Shown here piece after piece: positions 60,231 through 64,000 of a stretch of DNA of 64,000 nucleotides. The notes beneath the pieces were generated by a model. It was not told where the DNA came from and made no database searches. It was given only the letters and a program-made list of their open reading frames with translations. Source of the DNA: Orrella sp037026685 (GTDB lineage: Bacteria; Pseudomonadota; Gammaproteobacteria; Burkholderiales; Burkholderiaceae_B); the NCBI RefSeq assembly GCF_037026685.1, contig NZ_JBANET010000003.1, forward strand, positions 186,001-250,000, read 5' to 3'. Made by a program: the position numbers and the translations under genes. The number at the start of each line of letters is the position of its first letter. The first letter of the stretch is position 1.

Positions 60231-61115
60231 TCAGGCCGACAGCGCCGCCCGCATCTTCTTGAGGGCCGCCGCCTCGATCTGGCGGATGCGCTCGGCCGAG
60301 ACGCCGAATTCCTGGGCCAGCTCGTGCAGCGTGGCGCCGCCGTCGTCCTGCAGCCAGCGGGCTTGCACGATGCGGCGCGAACGCTCGTCCAGGCTTTCCA
60401 GCGCGCTGGACAGGCCGCTGCCTTGCAGGTCGGCATAGGCCTGGCGTTCGAGCACCTGGGTGGGCTCCTGGGCGCCCTCGTCCGACAGATAGGCGATGGG
60501 CGCGTAGCGCTCGTCCTCTTCGTCCTGGTTGTCCAGGGCCATGTCGCGGCCGGACAGGCGCACTTCCATCTCGGAGACGTCTTGCGGGCGCACGTTCAGC
60601 TCGCGCGCGATGGCGTCCACCTGGGAAGGATCGAGCGTCTGGCCATCCGGGCGCATGCTGCGCAGGTTGAAGAACAGCTTGCGCTGGGCCTTGGTGGTGG
60701 CCACCTTGACCAGCCGCCAGTTGCGGATGATGAACTCGTGGATCTCGGCCTTGATCCAATGGACCGCGAACGAAACCAGGCGCACCCCGCGCTCGGGATC
60801 GAAACGCTTGACGGCCTTCATGAGGCCGACGTTGCCTTCCTGGATCAGGTCGGCCTGCGGCAGGCCATAGCCCAGGTACTGGCGCGAGACCGAGACCACC
60901 AGGCGCAGGTGGGAGACCACCAGCTGGCGCGCGGCCTCGATCGAGTCGTGGTCGCGCAGCTCGCGCGCCAAGGCGGTTTCCTGCTCGGCGGTGAGCACCG
61001 GCACGCTGTTGACGGCGGCGATATAGGCGTCCAGGGTGCCCAGGGCACCCGGATTGGAAATGGCCCTGGAGAGCGAGGCGCTGGACAGGGCCAAGGCGTG
61101 GTTGGCAGTAGTCAT
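60231..61115 (-). CDS. rpoH: RNA polymerase heat-shock sigma factor (sigma-32)
   Basis: A 294-residue sigma-70-family factor of the RpoH group. Region 2 reads LRLVVSVSRQYLGYGLPQADLIQEGNVGLMKAVKRF (split at DLIQEGNVGLMKAV), and the diagnostic RpoH box QRKLFFNLR is present. Region 4 has LHELAQEFGVSAERIRQIE. It directs RNA polymerase to heat-shock promoters. GGAGCG lies before the ATG. A perfect CIRCE element lies 43 bases upstream of the start, indicating added control by the HrcA repressor. Confidence 0.96.
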   Translation of the reverse strand: MTTANHALALSSASLSRAISNPGALGTLDAYIAAVNSVPVLTAEQETALARELRDHDSIEAARQLVVSHLRLVVSVSRQYLGYGLPQADLIQEGNVGLMKAVKRFDPERGVRLVSFAVHWIKAEIHEFIIRNWRLVKVATTKAQRKLFFNLRSMRPDGQTLDPSQVDAIARELNVRPQDVSEMEVRLSGRDMALDNQDEEDERYAPIAYLSDEGAQEPTQVLERQAYADLQGSGLSSALESLDERSRRIVQARWLQDDGGATLHELAQEFGVSAERIRQIEAAALKKMRAALSA

Positions 61116-61157
61116 TGCAGGTCGCTCCGTAAAGGGGGTTGCGACGATGAAACCATC

Positions 61158-61184
61158 TTAGCACTCTGGCGTCGTGAGTGCTAA
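61158..61184. promoter_or_regulatory. Perfect CIRCE element (HrcA operator) upstream of rpoH
   Basis: TTAGCACTC-N9-GAGTGCTAA is an exact match to the CIRCE consensus, with both arms fully complementary and the canonical 9-base spacer (61167-61175). It lies 43 bases upstream of the rpoH ATG, inside the leader or promoter region. HrcA bound here would repress rpoH until heat stress titrates the GroE-dependent repressor. Confidence 0.95.
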
Positions 61185-61389
61185 TTGGAGACCGCGCACT
61201 AGGGAAAGTTCCCCCATTGAGATCGTCCCTTTTTCTCGGCAGCCGGCTCGGCCAGCTCGCCGGCCAGCCTGGCAAAGCTCAACAATATTTCGTTCTGAAC
61301 GAGCCGGAACGACGGTTCGGGCCAGGCTTTGCCCTGAATAATGTCGCCAGCGGCCCCAGCGCCGCCCGACAAGAACACGGAGACAAGAC

Positions 61390-62385
61390 ATGCCCGATAT
61401 CGCCAAAAGGCGGCGCCTGGCCGCCGCGGCCCTGCTGCTGGCCGGCGGCCTGGCCGCACCGCTGGCGCCGGCCCTGGCCGCCTATCCCGAAAAACCGCTG
61501 CGCCTGGTGGTGCCCTACCCGCCTGGCGGCGCCACCGACGTGGTGGGCCGCGTGGTGGCCATGGGGCTGTCCGAGGAGCTCAAGCAGCAGGTCGTGGTGG
61601 AGAACCGCGGCGGCGCCGGCGGCAACCTGGGCGCCGACGCCGTGGCCCGTGCCGAGCCCGACGGCTATACCCTGCTGATGGGCGCCATCACCTCCCATTC
61701 GATCATGGCGACGCTGGAGAAGGACCGCATCCCCTACAAGCTGATGCAGGACCTGACGCCGGTGGCCACCATCGCCGCCGTGCCGCTGGTGTTCGTGGTC
61801 AACCCCAAGGTGCCGGTGCAGAACCTGAAGGAGCTCATCGACTACGCCGGCGCCAACCCCGGCAAGCTGACCTACGCTTCCTCGGGGGCCGGCGCGCCGC
61901 AGCGCATGGCCGCCGAGCTGTTCAAGCGCCAGGCCAAGGTGGACCTGCTGCACGTGCCCTACCGGGGCAGCGGCCCGGCCATGACCGATCTGGTGGGCGG
62001 ACAGGTGCAGACCATGGTCGAGACCGTGCCCGCCGCCCTGCCCTTCATCAAGAGCGGCCAGCTGCGTCCCCTGGCGGTGACCATGCCCGAGCGCATCTCG
62101 CTGCTGCCCGAGGTGCCCACCGCCGCCGAGGCGGGGCTGCCCGGCTTCGAGGTCGCCTCGATGTTCGGCGTGCTGGTGCCCGCCCAAACGCCCCGGCCTA
62201 TCGTCGAGCAGCTCAACGCCGCGCTGGTGCGGCTTTTGCAGCGGCCCGACATCCAGGAAAAGCTGCTCGGCCAGGGCGCCTATACGGTCCCGCCCGCCGA
62301 CGCGGACCAGGCGCGGGCGCGCCTGCAGGCCGAAGTCGACAAGTGGGCGCAGGTGATCCAGGACGCCCGCATCACTGTCGATTGA
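61390..62385 (+). CDS. Bug-family periplasmic solute-binding protein
   Basis: A 331-residue Bug receptor with a signal peptide ending near LAPALAAYPEKP, then LRLVVPYPPGGATD and VVENRGGAGG. The ATG follows CGGAGACAAGAC, the shared Bug ribosome binding site. It is divergent from rpoH and 64 bases upstream of an IlvD/Edd-type sugar-acid dehydratase gene, so a sugar acid such as arabonate or xylonate is a reasonable ligand guess. Confidence 0.92.
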   Translation: MPDIAKRRRLAAAALLLAGGLAAPLAPALAAYPEKPLRLVVPYPPGGATDVVGRVVAMGLSEELKQQVVVENRGGAGGNLGADAVARAEPDGYTLLMGAITSHSIMATLEKDRIPYKLMQDLTPVATIAAVPLVFVVNPKVPVQNLKELIDYAGANPGKLTYASSGAGAPQRMAAELFKRQAKVDLLHVPYRGSGPAMTDLVGGQVQTMVETVPAALPFIKSGQLRPLAVTMPERISLLPEVPTAAEAGLPGFEVASMFGVLVPAQTPRPIVEQLNAALVRLLQRPDIQEKLLGQGAYTVPPADADQARARLQAEVDKWAQVIQDARITVD

Positions 62386-62449
62386 AGGCCGCCGGCGGGA
62401 CGGCAGGACAGTCCCGCCTCTTCCCGTTTCCTGTCTCACCGGACCGTCC

Positions 62450-64000
62450 ATGTCATCGCAGCAAGACCCCAAGAACACCCGCGCCGGCCAGGCCACCGGC
62501 ATGCGCCGCGGCCTGACCAGCTACGGCGACGCCGGCTTTTCCCTGTTCCTGCGCCGCGCCTTCATCAAGGGCGCCGGCTTCTCGGACGAGGCCCTGGACC
62601 GCCCCATCGTGGGCATCGCCAATACCGGCAGCGGCTACAACCCCTGCCACGGCAACATGCCGCAACTGGTCGAGGCGGTGCGGCGCGGGGTGATGCTGGC
62701 CGGCGGCCTGCCGGTGGAGTTTCCGACCATCTCGGTGCACGAAAGCTTCGCCTCGCCGACCAGCATGTACCTGCGCAACCTGATGTCCATGGACACCGAG
62801 GAGATGATCCGCGCCCAGCCCATGGACGCGGTGGTGCTGATCGGCGGCTGCGACAAGACGGTGCCCGCCCAGCTGATGGGCGCGGCCTCGGCCGGCGTGC
62901 CGGCCATCCAGCTGGTGACCGGCTCGATGCTGACCGGCTCGCACCGCGGCGAGCGGGTGGGCGCCTGTACCGACTGCCGCCGCTTCTGGGGCAAGTACCG
63001 CGCCGACGAGATCGATGATGCCGAGATCGCCGACGTCAACAACCAGCTGGTGGCCAGCGTGGGCACCTGCTCGGTGATGGGCACGGCCAGCACCATGGCC
63101 TGCATCGCCGAGGCGCTGGGCATGACGGTGCCGGGCGCGGCCTCGCCGCCGGCGGTGACGGCCGATCGCATGCGCATCGCCGAGCGGACCGGCGCCCAGG
63201 CGGTGGGCATGATCGCGCAGCGGCTCACGCCCGAGCGCATCCTGACGCCGGCCGCCTTCGAGAACGCCCTGCGCGTGCTGCTGGCCATCGGCGGCTCGAC
63301 CAACGGCATCGTGCACCTGACCGCGGTGGCGGGCCGGCTGGGCATCGAGATCGACCTGCAGGCCTTCGACCGCATCGGCCGCGAGACGCCGGTGCTGGTC
63401 GATCTCAAGCCCTCGGGCCAGCACTACATGGAAGACTTCCACAAGGCGGGCGGGCTGCGCACGCTGCTGCACGAGCTGCGGCCGCTGCTGCGCCTGGACG
63501 CGCTGACCGTCACCGGGCGCACGCTGGGCCAAGAGCTGGATGCCGCCGGCCCGCCCTTCGCCCAGGACGTGGTGCGGCCGTTCTCGCGGCCCATCTACGC
63601 GCAAGGCGGCATCGCCGTGCTGCACGGCAACCTGGCGCCGGGCGGGGCCATCATCAAGCAGTCGGCCGCCAGCCCAGCGCTGATGGAGCACGAGGGCCGC
63701 GCGGTCGTTTTCGAGGACCTGCAGGACCTGGCCGAACGCATCGACGACCCGGACCTGGACGTGCGGGCCGAGGACGTGCTGGTGCTCAAGCACATCGGCC
63801 CGACCGGCGCGCCGGGCATGCCCGAGGCCGGCTACCTGCCCATCCCGCGCAAGCTGGCCCGCGCCGGCGTCAAGGACATGGTGCGCATCTCCGACGGGCG
63901 CATGAGCGGCACGGCCGCCGGCACCATCGTGCTGCACGTTACGCCCGAGGCGGCCGTAGGCGGGCCGCTGGCCTGCGTGCAGAACGGCGACCGCATCCGC
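62450..64000 (+). CDS. IlvD/Edd-family dehydratase, sugar-acid type (3' end outside window)
   Basis: The first 517 codons of a dehydratase that removes water from a 2,3-dihydroxy acid, open to the right edge. Fe-S cluster cysteines are in NPCHGNMPQ, GGCDKTVPAQ and VGTCSVMGTAST, the family's standard trio. The sequence MRRGLTSYGDAGFSLFLRRAFIKG near the start (split at SYGDAGFSLF) is more like L-arabonate/pentonate dehydratases than IlvD of valine synthesis. It follows a Bug gene on the same strand. Substrate remains unproven. Confidence 0.88.
   Translation, partial: MSSQQDPKNTRAGQATGMRRGLTSYGDAGFSLFLRRAFIKGAGFSDEALDRPIVGIANTGSGYNPCHGNMPQLVEAVRRGVMLAGGLPVEFPTISVHESFASPTSMYLRNLMSMDTEEMIRAQPMDAVVLIGGCDKTVPAQLMGAASAGVPAIQLVTGSMLTGSHRGERVGACTDCRRFWGKYRADEIDDAEIADVNNQLVASVGTCSVMGTASTMACIAEALGMTVPGAASPPAVTADRMRIAERTGAQAVGMIAQRLTPERILTPAAFENALRVLLAIGGSTNGIVHLTAVAGRLGIEIDLQAFDRIGRETPVLVDLKPSGQHYMEDFHKAGGLRTLLHELRPLLRLDALTVTGRTLGQELDAAGPPFAQDVVRPFSRPIYAQGGIAVLHGNLAPGGAIIKQSAASPALMEHEGRAVVFEDLQDLAERIDDPDLDVRAEDVLVLKHIGPTGAPGMPEAGYLPIPRKLARAGVKDMVRISDGRMSGTAAGTIVLHVTPEAAVGGPLACVQNGDRIR

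Overview
The window is a GC-rich (about two-thirds G+C), densely coded beta-proteobacterial chromosome segment with almost no intergenic space. The many orphan Bug-type periplasmic solute receptors (seven here), the caa3-type cytochrome oxidase and assembly block, PhaM, DUF3717, DUF2970 and DUF2909 proteins and the sigma-32 gene all point to Alcaligenaceae, most likely Bordetella (bronchiseptica/pertussis group). The genus is an inference from family content; no database search was possible. I saw no rRNA, tRNA, insertion sequence, prophage or CRISPR array.

Left part, about 1-39.8 kb: an accessory catabolic region of small clusters, most of them a regulator, one or more Bug receptors and a few enzymes. 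In order: (a) the end of a molybdenum-hydroxylase cluster (2Fe-2S subunit, CoxG-like protein, RidA); (b) an aldehyde dehydrogenase flanked by two paralogous LysR regulators, next to a minus-strand operon of Bug, ThDP enzyme, FMN alpha-hydroxyacid oxidase and Bug, which together resemble a mandelate-type pathway; (c) a minus-strand operon of HMG-CoA lyase-like enzyme, CaiB-type CoA transferase, two Bugs and an SMP-30 lactonase, with a divergent IclR regulator; (d) a phosphonate cluster (phnD, phnC, phnE, Fe-alcohol dehydrogenase, phnX, divergent LysR) ending in a phospholipase C remnant; (e) cytochrome c plus a two-subunit periplasmic molybdenum hydroxylase; (f) a leuC/leuD-type hydratase with Bug and a divergent LysR; (g) an MFS exporter and a short-chain dehydrogenase remnant; (h) glmS, an Lrp regulator and a glycosyltransferase; (i) a fluoroacetate-dehalogenase-like hydrolase divergent from an FAD oxidoreductase, GntR regulator and Bug cluster, sharing a palindromic operator.

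Right part, about 39.8-64 kb: mostly housekeeping. It holds UDP-glucose dehydrogenase, a DHA2-type MFS exporter, glmU, PhaM, a glycine-zipper envelope protein, and a minus-strand cytochrome c oxidase biogenesis region (coxB, ctaD, small proteins, ctaE, SURF1, ctaA, ctaB, sco). Next come a Nudix hydrolase overlapped by a LacI-type regulator, a tandem pair of coiled-coil membrane proteins, a CPA1 antiporter with a C-terminal cyclic-nucleotide-binding-like domain, and rpoH preceded by a perfect CIRCE element. The window closes with another Bug gene and a truncated IlvD/Edd dehydratase.

The Bug receptors have no TctA/TctB membrane partners here, so they must share distant ones or act as sensors. 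Many genes overlap by ATGA or TGATG, indicating translational coupling, and several Bug genes share a GGAGACAAGC-like ribosome binding site.
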